64,000 bases of DNA from Herbaspirillum sp. Sphag64 (GTDB taxonomy: Bacteria > Pseudomonadota > Gammaproteobacteria > Burkholderiales > Burkholderiaceae_D): positions 1 to 64,000 of the forward strand of contig NZ_JACHYE010000005.1 of assembly GCF_014192645.1 (NCBI RefSeq). The letters are read 5' to 3'. Below are positions 28,106-36,438 of the stretch, piece after piece. A program made the translations under genes and the position numbers. Below the pieces are notes generated by a model. It was not told the DNA's origin. It saw only the letters and a list, made by a program, of their open reading frames with translations, and ran no database searches. Each line of letters opens with the position of its first letter. Position 1 is the first letter of the stretch.

Positions 28106-28923
28106 TTTTGACAAACGACACAGTAAAAGGTGGAGCGCTGTCCTTGCTTGATTTGTCTGATCGGCGTGGCGCACACGCGGCAAGGCAGATCGGTGCGGTT
28201 ATACACAAAATAACTCTGCTGAAAATATCCGGATTGCCCATTGACCGCAATGAAGTCACGCAAACTGCTGCCACCCTGCTCGATAGCCGCCGCGAGGATT
28301 TCACGGATCGCCTGCGCCAACTTGTCATAGCGCGCAAGACTGATTCTTGAGGCTGCGGTTTTCGGGTTAATACCAGCTCTGAAAAGACTCTCTGATGCGT
28401 AAATATTACCAACCCCGACCACGATATCGCCCGCCAGCAACACCTGCTTTATTGGTGCGCTGCGATTACGCGTTTGCTGGTGCAACCAGTGCGCCGAGAA
28501 TTTTCCCTGCAATGGTTCCACGCCAAGCCCGCGCAGCAACATATGTTCCTCAATGTCACCCTCGTTTGCGTCATGCCAAAGGACCGCACCAAAACGACGT
28601 GGATCTGTCATGCGCATCACCTTCTCACCGACATCAAGATCAAAATGATCATGCTTTTGTGGAGTAATGCCCGGTGGCAGGATGCGCAAATGACCTGACA
28701 TACCCAAGTGGACGATCAAGGTACCGTGAGCGAAATGAATTAATAAATACTTACCGCGACGGCCGGTGGAGGTAATACGCTGGCCGACCAGCAGTTCCTG
28801 CAAACCAGCAGGAAATGGCCAGCGCAAGCCGCTGTGACGCAGATGCACGCCTGTAACGGTGGCGTTTTCAAGGTAGGGCGCGACGCCCCGACGGGTAACT
28901 TCTACTTCGGGTAATTCAGGCAT
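28102..28923 (-). CDS. mutM: Formamidopyrimidine-DNA glycosylase
   Basis: A 273-aa bifunctional glycosylase/AP lyase that removes 8-oxoguanine opposite cytosine. The N-terminal PELPEVEVTRRG supplies the catalytic Pro2 and Glu3; the conserved Lys of the HFDLDVGEKVMRM region and the H2TH motif (QVLLAGDIVVGVGNIYASESLFRAGI) follow, and a C-terminal zinc finger CRVC...CVVC closes the protein. It is translated ahead of mutY with a 4-nt overlap, so both halves of the GO repair system are made together. Confidence 0.96.
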   Translation of the reverse strand: MPELPEVEVTRRGVAPYLENATVTGVHLRHSGLRWPFPAGLQELLVGQRITSTGRRGKYLLIHFAHGTLIVHLGMSGHLRILPPGITPQKHDHFDLDVGEKVMRMTDPRRFGAVLWHDANEGDIEEHMLLRGLGVEPLQGKFSAHWLHQQTRNRSAPIKQVLLAGDIVVGVGNIYASESLFRAGINPKTAASRISLARYDKLAQAIREILAAAIEQGGSSLRDFIAVNGQSGYFQQSYFVYNRTDLPCRVCATPIRQIKQGQRSTFYCVVCQK

Positions 28924-29128
28924 GACAGCAATGAAATGGAATAAAGCATAAAGTCAGGCGCGTTGACGGCGTGCCGACGCTTGCCGGGAAACGAACAAAA
29001 CCCGCCGGACGCTATCATAGTGCAGTTACGTCCGGCAGATTCAGGACGTGATGGTTTACACTCACTTACACCAAGAAAACCAGTCTTGGGCGTAAAATTG
29101 AAACTTGCCCGATTATTCAGGATTTGCC

Positions 29129-30928
29129 TTGAAAAAAACTCTCGCCATTGTAACGCTCTCCGTCATGCTCTCCGCGTGTGCAAGCCTGCGGCAACCCAGC
29201 GAGAATGACGCCGATGCCAGTCTACCGAGCCCCAAGCCGACGCTGGAAAAGGTGCCGCCAGCCGCCAAACTGCCTGCGGCGCCAGTGGCGGTAGTGGAAG
29301 ATCCGCTACCTGCAGTGGATCTTAGCGCCGATCTGTTCTACGACATCATGCGTGCCGAAATCGGTTTCCAGCGTGGCCAATGGCAGGGCCCCTACACAAT
29401 CTTGCTGAGTGATGCTCAGCAAACCCGTGATCCTAGGCTGGCCAGACGTGCTGCTGAAATTGCACTGGCTGCACGACGCCCGGCTGAAGCTTTGTCGGCA
29501 GTGCGTCTGTGGAGCGAACTGGCCCCGCACTCCGATGAAGCGCTGCAAAACTACCTCAGCCTGGTGATGTTGAGTGACAACATCAGCGAAATTCAGCCCT
29601 TGCTGGCGCAGCGACTGGCGCAGGCATCGCCCGAAACGGTCGGGCCATTGATCCTGCAAATCCAGCGCCTTCTCAATCGCGCCCGTGATAAGACTGCTGC
29701 CTTCACCATGCTGGAACAGCTGACATCGCCCTATTCGACCTTGATGGAAAGCCACCTGGCGCTGGCGCAAAGCGCATTTACCAATCGCGACTCTGTTCGT
29801 GCTCAGGCCGAAGCGAATCAGGCACTGAGTATCAAACCAGATTCGGAATTGGCAATCCTGACACTCGCACAAGTCACCCCGGATCCGGACCGTGCCATGA
29901 AACTGGTGGCAGATTTTCTGAAAAAATATCCTGATGCGCGTGAAGTAAGGATTGCATACGCCCGCGGCCTGGTAGAGCAAAAGCAGTTTGAAGCTGCCAG
30001 CGATCAATTTCTGAAACTGCTCAAGGACAACCCGGACGATCAGGCAACATTGTTCGCGCTGGGTATCCTGAATGTACAAACCAATCATCTGGGCCCAGCA
30101 GAAACCTATCTGAAACATTATCTGGAGTTATTGGCTGCTGACCAGGAAGACGAGCACGACCCGACCCAGGCGTTATTACTTCTGTCGCAAATCGCAGAAG
30201 AGCGCAATGACATCCCCGGCGCACTGAAGTGGCTGGAACAGATTGAACCGGGTGATGCGTACATCAGCGCGCAGATCCGACGTGGCCAATTACTCGCCAA
30301 GCGCGGCGACATCAATGGTGCTCGCAAGGTGCTGGAGCAGGCACAGGCTGACGCGAGCAACGACCATGACCAGCAACAGCTGATTCTGGGGGAAGCGCAG
30401 ATCCTGCGTGATGCAGGTCGCAATCAGGAAGCCGCCGATATTCTGGAAGCAGGCGTCAAGAGCTTTCCTGACAGCGTAGATCTGCTCTACGACTACGCGA
30501 TGGCCGCTGACAAGATTGGCAGCTATTCAACCATGGAAGGCGCGTTGCGCAAGATCATCCAGATCGTGCCAAACAGCCAGCATGCTTACAATGCGCTCGG
30601 CTACTCCCTGGCTGACCGCAATATCCGACTACCGGAAGCGCTGACTCTGATCCAGAAGGCGTTAGAACTGGCTCCCAATGATCCATTCATCACAGATAGT
30701 CTTGGCTGGGCACAATATCGCCTGGGCAATTTTGCCGAAGCTGAGAAACAGCTGCGTCGTGCGTACGGCCTAAAGGCTGATCCTGAAATTGGTGTTCATC
30801 TGGGCGAGGTTCTCTGGGTCAGCGGCAAGCAAACTGAAGCCAAACAATTATGGCGGGATGCACAAGCCAAGGATCCTCAGAATGATGTACTGAAGAGCAC
30901 ATTGACTCGCCTCAACGTGAAATTATAA
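29129..30928 (+). CDS. TPR-repeat outer-membrane lipoprotein
   Basis: A 599-aa lipoprotein with an LSAC lipobox at about residue 16, a Pro/Ala-rich linker, and tetratricopeptide repeats over most of the remainder (for instance segments around TLFALGILNVQTNHLGPAET, AYNALGYSLADRNIRLPEA and DSLGWAQYRLGNFAEAE). The start is taken as TTG 29129 because AGGA lies seven bases before it and it gives a normal signal peptide; TTG 29105 is possible. It lies directly before lolB, an order common in betaproteobacteria. TPR lipoproteins act as scaffolds; the partner is unknown. Confidence 0.85.
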   Translation: MKKTLAIVTLSVMLSACASLRQPSENDADASLPSPKPTLEKVPPAAKLPAAPVAVVEDPLPAVDLSADLFYDIMRAEIGFQRGQWQGPYTILLSDAQQTRDPRLARRAAEIALAARRPAEALSAVRLWSELAPHSDEALQNYLSLVMLSDNISEIQPLLAQRLAQASPETVGPLILQIQRLLNRARDKTAAFTMLEQLTSPYSTLMESHLALAQSAFTNRDSVRAQAEANQALSIKPDSELAILTLAQVTPDPDRAMKLVADFLKKYPDAREVRIAYARGLVEQKQFEAASDQFLKLLKDNPDDQATLFALGILNVQTNHLGPAETYLKHYLELLAADQEDEHDPTQALLLLSQIAEERNDIPGALKWLEQIEPGDAYISAQIRRGQLLAKRGDINGARKVLEQAQADASNDHDQQQLILGEAQILRDAGRNQEAADILEAGVKSFPDSVDLLYDYAMAADKIGSYSTMEGALRKIIQIVPNSQHAYNALGYSLADRNIRLPEALTLIQKALELAPNDPFITDSLGWAQYRLGNFAEAEKQLRRAYGLKADPEIGVHLGEVLWVSGKQTEAKQLWRDAQAKDPQNDVLKSTLTRLNVKL

Positions 30929-30936
30929 GGCCCCAC

Positions 30937-31608
30937 TTGCTTTCGCTTGCCCCTCTCTTGCCCTGCCGCTTTAACCGCTATAGCGCTGTCGTCGCGCTAG
31001 GCCTCTTGCTGGCAGGGTGTGCAACCATGCACCACGAGACCACAATGGAGCAAGGACCACCTGTCGAGCGCCACTACCATGACACGATTGCGCTCAGCGG
31101 CAGATTGTCGATACAGTATTCACTGAACAATCAGCCGCAGTCGCTACATGGTAGCTTTACCTGGGACCAGCAGAACGACCATATTATCCTGAGCCTTCTG
31201 TCGCCACTCGGACAGACATTGGCAGTCATTGACAGTAAGCCAGGCGAAGCCGTCTTGACGCAATCAGGCAAATCCCCAATCATGGCCAACGATGTCGATG
31301 TGCTTGTATCGCAGGCGTTGGGCTGGCCGTTGCCGGTATCTGGCTTGCGCGATTGGCTGCAAGGTTTTGGAAAAGCCAATGACGGTTCCCCTTTTGTGGC
31401 GCACCCAAACACCGAAACCACCCGCTTTGCCACCCAGGATGGCTGGGCACTCAGCTATGTCGACTGGCAGGATGAGGCCGCGAACATCGGGCGCAATCGC
31501 CCCAGACGTATTGATCTGACGCGGCAGACTGAGCAGGCTGGCCTGGTATCGATACGTATCGTGATCTCCGATTGGCAAACCAGCGATCCGCCTGCCAATA
31601 CGCAGTAA
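30937..31608 (+). CDS. lolB: Outer-membrane lipoprotein receptor LolB
   Basis: A 223-aa lipoprotein that receives lipoproteins from LolA and inserts them in the outer membrane. The signal peptide ends in LLAGC; the mature part has the LolB pattern ALSGRLSIQY, SLHGSFTWDQ and LSPLGQTLAVI. The likely start is TTG 30937, with AAGG 7 nt upstream and 8 nt after the TPR gene stop. It lies upstream of ispE as in most betaproteobacteria. Confidence 0.9.
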   Translation: MLSLAPLLPCRFNRYSAVVALGLLLAGCATMHHETTMEQGPPVERHYHDTIALSGRLSIQYSLNNQPQSLHGSFTWDQQNDHIILSLLSPLGQTLAVIDSKPGEAVLTQSGKSPIMANDVDVLVSQALGWPLPVSGLRDWLQGFGKANDGSPFVAHPNTETTRFATQDGWALSYVDWQDEAANIGRNRPRRIDLTRQTEQAGLVSIRIVISDWQTSDPPANTQ

Positions 31609-31698
31609 AAAAGCACCAAACCAACCTGGCCCACCAATGCACGACGCTTTCAAGAAGATGTCAGCAACGGCCTGAAACACACCTCCTTACAAAAAGCC

Positions 31699-32568
31699 AT
31701 GCCAGCAAGCCTGTCCAACTGCCCTGCCCCGGCCAAACTGAACCTGTTCCTGCATGTTACCGGCCGCCGCCCGGACGGTTATCATTTGCTGCAAACCGCG
31801 TTTCAGCTGATCGATCACTGCGACTATCTCGACTTCAATGTCCGCAAAGATGGTCGCATCTGTCGCACAAACGAGATTGCTGGCGTCCCCGCCGAGAGCG
31901 ATCTGGTGGTACGTGCCGCCTCACTGCTGCAACAGGTAGCGGGCAAGCACGATTTGGGTGCAGACATCACCATTCGCAAGCAGTTGCCAATGGGGGGGGG
32001 GCTGGGAGGTGGCTCTTCGGATGCCGCAACCACACTGATCGCACTCAATCATTTGTGGGAAACAGGATTGTCACGCGTTCAATTAATGACGTTAGGGTTG
32101 CAATTAGGTGCCGATGTGCCCTTCTTCATTTTTGGACAAAATGCATTTGCAGAGGGTGTGGGAGAGGAGTTAGCCGCGCTGGAGACACCTCAATGCTGGT
32201 TTGTTGTTATCGAACCCGGCGTCTCAATTCCTACCGCAACAATATTTTCATCGAAAGAGTTGACAAGAGATACGAAAGCAATCAGAATAACGGACTTTCC
32301 TGATGCACAAAATCTTCTCGATAAGAGCTTCGGAAAAAACGACTTAGAAGTGGTGGCTGCACAGCAATTCCCTGAGGTTAATCAAGCCATAAAATGGCTA
32401 AAAACTTTCGGAAATGCTAGAATGACAGGTTCCGGCTCATGTGTATTCTGTTCTTTTGAACATGAGCAAAAAGCACAAGAGGTGTTAGCGTTAATGCCCT
32501 CTCACTGGAAAGCATGGAAAGCCAGGGCGATGCAAAAACATCCGCTCAATCATTTACTGAGTACGTAG
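31699..32568 (+). CDS. ispE: 4-diphosphocytidyl-2-C-methyl-D-erythritol kinase
   Basis: A 289-aa GHMP kinase of the non-mevalonate isoprenoid pathway. The N-terminal [21 protein letters not shown] holds the catalytic lysine; the ATP loop is [17 protein letters not shown]; the C-terminal [12 protein letters not shown] is motif 3. The three glycines of the ATP loop are written in GGG codons, giving an unbroken run of ten G (31992-32001). The second half, from about 32060, uses AT-rich and rare codons (AGA, ATA, TTA) unlike the first half or the neighbours. Confidence 0.95.
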   Translation: MPASLSNCPAPAKLNLFLHVTGRRPDGYHLLQTAFQLIDHCDYLDFNVRKDGRICRTNEIAGVPAESDLVVRAASLLQQVAGKHDLGADITIRKQLPMGGGLGGGSSDAATTLIALNHLWETGLSRVQLMTLGLQLGADVPFFIFGQNAFAEGVGEELAALETPQCWFVVIEPGVSIPTATIFSSKELTRDTKAIRITDFPDAQNLLDKSFGKNDLEVVAAQQFPEVNQAIKWLKTFGNARMTGSGSCVFCSFEHEQKAQEVLALMPSHWKAWKARAMQKHPLNHLLST

Positions 32569-32581
32569 TCAAAGAATTGGT

Positions 32582-32610
32582 TTGACGTTGTTTTTTAAGT
32601 GGCCTATACC
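32582..32610 (+). promoter_or_regulatory. Promoter of tRNA-Gln
   Basis: TTGACG (32582-32587) and TATACC (32605-32610) are 17 bp apart, and the tRNA begins about 34 nt after the -10. The element may also drive prs. Confidence 0.65.
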
Positions 32611-32643
32611 ACTAACAAGATAACGGCAAGCAGCAGATTGCGT

Positions 32644-32720
32644 AGGGGAATCGCCAAGCTGGTTAAGGCACCGGATTTTGATTCCGGCATTCCAAGGTTC
32701 GAATCCTTGTTCCCCTGCCA
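32644..32720 (+). tRNA. tRNA-Gln (TTG anticodon)
   Basis: A 77-nt cloverleaf. The acceptor AGGGGAA pairs with TTCCCCT; the anticodon stem CCGGA/TCCGG encloses TTTTGAT with anticodon TTG reading CAA; the T arm is CAAGG-TTCGAAT-CCTTG; the CCA end is encoded at 32718-32720. It sits between ispE and prs, as is usual in Burkholderiales. Confidence 0.97.
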
Positions 32721-32833
32721 TTAATTTTGGACCATGACGTCCGACCAAAAGAATAAGCCGCCAACGCGAGACTACCCAAGTCCAGCATTGTCGGCTTTTC
32801 GACTTTTTAACGATTGCATTCAGGGATACCCAA

Positions 32834-33784
32834 ATGGCATACGAAAACCTGATGGTTTTTACTGGCAGCGCCAATCCGGAACTGGCACAAGGCGTCGTCG
32901 AAAAACTAGGTATCCCTCTGGGCAAGGCCAATGTTTCGAAGTTCTCCGACGGCGAAGTCATGGTCGAGATCAACGAAAATGTGCGCGGCAAGGACGTCTT
33001 CGTGCTGCAGTCAACTTGTGCTCCGACCAATGACAACCTAATGGAAATCATGATCATGGTTGATGCGCTCAAGCGCGCGTCTGCCGGTCGAATTACCGCT
33101 GCGATTCCCTACTACGGTTATGCCCGCCAGGATCGACGCCCACGCTCGGCGCGAGTAGCGATTTCTGCCAAGGTTGTGGCAAACATGCTGCAGGAAGCCG
33201 GTGTTGAACGTGTCTTGATCATGGATCTGCACGCCGACCAGATTCAGGGCTTCTTCGACATTCCTGTCGACAACATTTATGCATCACCAATTCTGCTGGG
33301 CGATCTGGTCAGCAAGAATTACGATGATCTGCTGGTTGTTTCGCCTGACGTCGGCGGTGTAGTACGCGCCCGTGCGCTGGCCAAACGTCTGAGCTGTGAT
33401 CTGGCAATCATCGACAAGCGTCGTCCAAAAGCCAACGTATCCGAAGTGATGAATATCATCGGTGAAGTTGAAGGTCGCAATTGCGTGATTATGGATGACA
33501 TGGTCGACACCGCCGGCACGCTGACCAAGGCAGCTGAAGTTCTCAAGGAACGCGGTGCCAAGAAGGTCGTCGCCTACTGTACTCACCCAGTCCTGTCGGG
33601 ACCGGCGCTGGACCGCATTGCCAATTCTCCGCTGGATGAACTGGTCGTGACAGACACGATTCCACTGTCGCCAGAAGCGAAAGCCTGCGGCAAGATCCGT
33701 CAGCTCACCTGCGCCAGCCTGCTGGCCGAAACTTTCAAGCGTATCAGCAAGGGTGACTCGGTGATGTCGCTGTTTGCCGAATAA
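32834..33784 (+). CDS. prs: Ribose-phosphate pyrophosphokinase (PRPP synthetase)
   Basis: A 316-aa enzyme making PRPP from ribose 5-phosphate and ATP for purines, pyrimidines, His and Trp synthesis. Diagnostic segments are [21 protein letters not shown], the [24 protein letters not shown] loop, the magnesium-binding [11 protein letters not shown] and the PRPP-binding [25 protein letters not shown] precedes ATG 32834. Product PRPP is used by TrpD encoded at 7.5 kb. Confidence 0.97.
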   Translation: MAYENLMVFTGSANPELAQGVVEKLGIPLGKANVSKFSDGEVMVEINENVRGKDVFVLQSTCAPTNDNLMEIMIMVDALKRASAGRITAAIPYYGYARQDRRPRSARVAISAKVVANMLQEAGVERVLIMDLHADQIQGFFDIPVDNIYASPILLGDLVSKNYDDLLVVSPDVGGVVRARALAKRLSCDLAIIDKRRPKANVSEVMNIIGEVEGRNCVIMDDMVDTAGTLTKAAEVLKERGAKKVVAYCTHPVLSGPALDRIANSPLDELVVTDTIPLSPEAKACGKIRQLTCASLLAETFKRISKGDSVMSLFAE

Positions 33785-33800
33785 AATATTCTCAGTTTCA

Positions 33801-33832
33801 TTCTTTGCCGATGTACAACATCAGCAAAGAAT
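33801..33832 (+). promoter_or_regulatory. Long hairpin in the prs-rplY gap
   Basis: TTCTTTGC-GATG (33801-33813) pairs with CATC-GCAAAGAA (33819-33831) with one C/A mismatch and a TACAA loop. No T run follows. It lies just before the terminator-like hairpin at 33838. Confidence 0.6.
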
Positions 33833-33837
33833 TCTTG

Positions 33838-33862
33838 AATCCCCTGGTCGCGGGGGATTTTT
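33838..33862 (+). terminator. Terminator-like hairpin between prs and rplY
   Basis: AATCCCC (33838-33844) pairs with GGGGATT (33853-33859) followed by more T. It stands only 38 nt before the rplY start, so it may end prs transcripts or attenuate rplY. Confidence 0.7.
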
Positions 33863-33900
33863 AACGCGAGACGAAAGTCCCGCATCCATTGGAGCTTAAA

Positions 33901-34500
33901 ATGAAAGTTATCGCATTTCCACGCAAAGAACAGGGGACCGGAGCGAGCCGCCGCCTGCGCAATGCGGGTCAAACACCAGCAATCGTCTACGGTGGCACTG
34001 CTGCCCCTTTGAACATTGCTCTGGACCACAACGCGCTGTACCACGCGCTGAAGAAAGAAGCATTCCACTCGTCGATCCTCGACCTCGAAATCGAAGGCAA
34101 GGTTGAACAAGTTCTGCTGCGCGACTTCCAGGTCCACGCGTACAAGCAACTGGTTTTGCACGTTGACTTCCAACGTGTTGACGCCTCGCAAAAGATCCAC
34201 GTCAAGGTGCCTCTGCACTTCGTCAATGCTGACGTATCCCCAGCAGTGAAGCAATCGTCGGCTGTCATCAGCCACGTGCTGACCGAACTGGATATCTCTT
34301 GCCTGCCTAAGGACCTGCCAGAGTTCGTCTCTGTTGACCTGTCCGCACTGGAAGCTGGTCACTCGATCCACCTGGCCGATCTGAAGCTGCCAAACGGCGT
34401 GACTGCAGTGAGCCAGGAAAACCTGACCGTTGCTACTGCAGCTGTTCCAGCTGGCAAGGTAGAAGCGGAAACACCAGCTGGCGGCGCAGAAGCGAAGTAA
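33901..34500 (+). CDS. rplY: 50S ribosomal protein L25/Ctc
   Basis: A 199-aa long-form L25 of the Ctc type: an N-terminal 5S rRNA-binding L25 domain (about 1-90; [25 protein letters not shown]) plus a C-terminal TL5-like beta domain ending in an Ala/Glu-rich tail. GGAG lies 6 nt before ATG 33901. The pth gene that often follows is not here; instead a strong terminator closes the unit. Confidence 0.95.
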   Translation: MKVIAFPRKEQGTGASRRLRNAGQTPAIVYGGTAAPLNIALDHNALYHALKKEAFHSSILDLEIEGKVEQVLLRDFQVHAYKQLVLHVDFQRVDASQKIHVKVPLHFVNADVSPAVKQSSAVISHVLTELDISCLPKDLPEFVSVDLSALEAGHSIHLADLKLPNGVTAVSQENLTVATAAVPAGKVEAETPAGGAEAK

Positions 34501-34524
34501 TTCCCCTTCGGCACGCAAGCTGCT

Positions 34525-34592
34525 CAACCAGGCTTCCTGGTTGGATCACACCCCAAGATTTGGATTAATCTCCAAAATTTGGGGTGTTTTTG
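34525..34592 (+). terminator. Double hairpin terminator of rplY
   Basis: A first hairpin pairs CAACCAGG (34525-34532) with 34536-34543. A second, longer one pairs ACACCCCAA (34548-34556) with TTGGGGTGT (34579-34587), with further pairing inside, and is followed by a T run. Confidence 0.88.
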
Positions 34593-34630
34593 TATCTGCA
34601 GCGTGATTGAACATGCCGTGTTATCTGCAT

Positions 34631-34664
34631 AAAAAAGCCGGGTCTGTTCGCAACAGAACCCGGC
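34631..34664 (-). terminator. Terminator of the second Tim44-like gene
   Basis: GCCGGGTCTGTT (34637-34648) pairs with 34652-34664 with a one-base bulge; on the minus strand it is followed by six T. Confidence 0.8.
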
Positions 34665-34700
34665 CCACATCAGATCGTCCGCACAGGCAGACGATTATCC

Positions 34701-35654
34701 TTACTCAGCAACGCATGCCACTTGTTGAATCCCCGCCAGCACCCAACCACTGCTACCAGAAACTGGTTTGCTGAGATTCCAGATTTCGTTGAATTGTGTC
34801 GGCGATGCCTTCGGATCTTCCTTGATAAAGCCAAAGAACTTGAGGCTGGCAACATAATCATTTCCGACGGTTTCTACGCCTAACATCTCCGCGTCCAGTG
34901 AGATCACGTCGGTAAAGTTGGACTCACCTCCACGCTCCTGTAATTGCAGCCTGATCTCGCCATACATTTCCGGTGTCGTGAAGTCACGGATATCGCTGGC
35001 ATCGCCCTTGTCCCACGCCGCCTGCAGACGAATGAAATAGGTCTTGGCATTGCGCACGAAACTGATGCTGTCAAAATCAGCAGGAATACCGTAACTGCTC
35101 TGAACGCTTGTCATTGGTCCGGCACCAGTCGCCTGCGGCGCATTGCCGAAGGCATTTTCCTGCAAGGCCTTGGGAGCAAACTCCGATGGCAGTGCCGAGC
35201 CTATCGCCGGCGTTGCATTGACGTCGTTGGCTGCAGCATAGGCCGGACGTGCGGAAGACGCCTGGCCTTCAGACTTGCGACGGAACATGCGATAAATGAA
35301 CATCGCTGCAAAAGCCAGCAACGCCACCATCAATAGTGTGCTGATCATGCTGGCCATAGCACCACCCAGACCAAAGTGGGATAACAACGCACCCAGTCCC
35401 AGTCCGAGCAAGGCACCACCGAGTATGCCCTTCCATGGACTAGGTTTGGGCGCAGCAGCCGGGCCAGCTGCGGGAGCTGCCGGTTTAGCGGCAGCAGCCT
35501 GATTTTGCTGCATCGGGCTTTGCGCCTGCCGGCTGGCGCTGGACGACTGTTTGCCAAAGGAACCGCCACCGCCCAGGCGTTTGGCTTCTACTGAGCCAAT
35601 ACCTGCGGACAAGGTCAGCGCTGCTACCAGCAACGCGACAAATGCTTTTTTCAT
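34701..35654 (-). CDS. Tim44-like domain protein (paralogue 2)
   Basis: A 317-aa protein with the same plan as the protein at 13280-14212: signal peptide, EAKRLGGGGSFGKQS at the mature N-terminus, a Gln/Ala/Pro-rich linker, the nearly identical SPWKGILGGALLGLGLGAL membrane stretch, a second helix, and a C-terminal Tim44-like domain with WDKGDASDIRDFTTPEMYGEI and ending in WVLAGIQQ plus a short extra tail. Start 35654 has GGAG five bases upstream. Bacterial Tim44-like proteins lack a defined function; duplication suggests two partners or conditions. Confidence 0.85.
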   Translation of the reverse strand: MKKAFVALLVAALTLSAGIGSVEAKRLGGGGSFGKQSSSASRQAQSPMQQNQAAAAKPAAPAAGPAAAPKPSPWKGILGGALLGLGLGALLSHFGLGGAMASMISTLLMVALLAFAAMFIYRMFRRKSEGQASSARPAYAAANDVNATPAIGSALPSEFAPKALQENAFGNAPQATGAGPMTSVQSSYGIPADFDSISFVRNAKTYFIRLQAAWDKGDASDIRDFTTPEMYGEIRLQLQERGGESNFTDVISLDAEMLGVETVGNDYVASLKFFGFIKEDPKASPTQFNEIWNLSKPVSGSSGWVLAGIQQVACVAE

Positions 35655-35747
35655 ACTATCTCCAGAAAGGGAATGTGATGCGAAGTCGGTCGCATCCACC
35701 GAAAAATCAAAAGTAAGGAGAAACTCAAGCCAGTGGCGACAAGTCAC

Positions 35748-35793
35748 TACGACCTTGGAACTGGTCGTAACACGCTCTCGTCAAGTCGAGAGC
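35748..35793. other. Tandem hairpins between Tim44-like gene 2 and the small secreted protein gene
   Basis: TACGACC (35748-35754) pairs with GGTCGTA (35763-35769), and GCTCTCG (35774-35780) pairs with CGAGAGC (35787-35793). Both are perfect. No T run is adjacent, so they could be operators, processing sites or the end of the upstream minus-strand transcript. Confidence 0.4.
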
Positions 35794-35837
35794 GAATACA
35801 GTCGTATCGGAACGTGCCGCCAGCGGCAATGAAAGGA

Positions 35838-36203
35838 TCAGCCCCGCGGTGGGCGCCCCGCAGGCGGAAGGAAGGGAGGTTGAATCTCTGGATCACTGCG
35901 CAAGGCAGGCGCCAGACGGGCTGACTCGGCAACAAACATCAATGCTGTGACCAGCACTGGCTCATCACCAATACTGGCATGATAAGAAAAATCTTCGTCA
36001 TCGACACCGGCAATACCAGCGTTATCGTCAAGAGGCGCTTGCTTCTGTTGGTCTCCGTGATGATCTTCATGAGCAGCACCAGCATGTTGCATTTGCAGCA
36101 ACACTGGGGTCTGCTGTAACTGCGCTGCGCGCGACGACACCACCCCTGCAAATACTTGCAGCGGCAGAACGCACATCAGGAACAGAACAAGCAAACGCTT
36201 CAT
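35838..36203 (-). CDS. Small secreted His-rich protein, CzcI-like
   Basis: A 121-aa protein with a signal peptide (MKRLLVLFLMCVLPLQVFAG), a His/Asp/Glu-rich stretch (HAGAAHEDHHGDQQ region) and an Asp-rich segment near FSYHASIGDE, ending in PPFLPPAGRPPRG. The layout recalls CzcI-type periplasmic proteins found next to cobalt-zinc-cadmium efflux genes in betaproteobacteria, but no efflux genes are here and the match is by eye only. The start at 36203 is the only one giving a clean signal peptide. Confidence 0.55.
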   Translation of the reverse strand: MKRLLVLFLMCVLPLQVFAGVVSSRAAQLQQTPVLLQMQHAGAAHEDHHGDQQKQAPLDDNAGIAGVDDEDFSYHASIGDEPVLVTALMFVAESARLAPALRSDPEIQPPFLPPAGRPPRG

Positions 36204-36438
36204 GAAAACGGTGATCAGGCAAAAAAATACGAAGAAATTATAGCAATCCTTCTGAAAGATGCGGCAGTTTAGCTGATATTTCAAGAGCTTAAGCAAAATC
36301 AACCGTTGTTTCTCATTCCGCAAGCAAGCCCTTGTTATGCATTGCAATGGGCAAATTTTTAGTGGATCATCATCGAAAATATCGTAACACTTCAACAAAA
36401 AAGGGAGACAACACCGGCTACCGGTGTGGTTTGAGACT

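Noticed and set aside
32569-33072. Minus-strand frame over tRNA-Gln and prs
   Set aside because: It is antisense to a certain tRNA and to prs.
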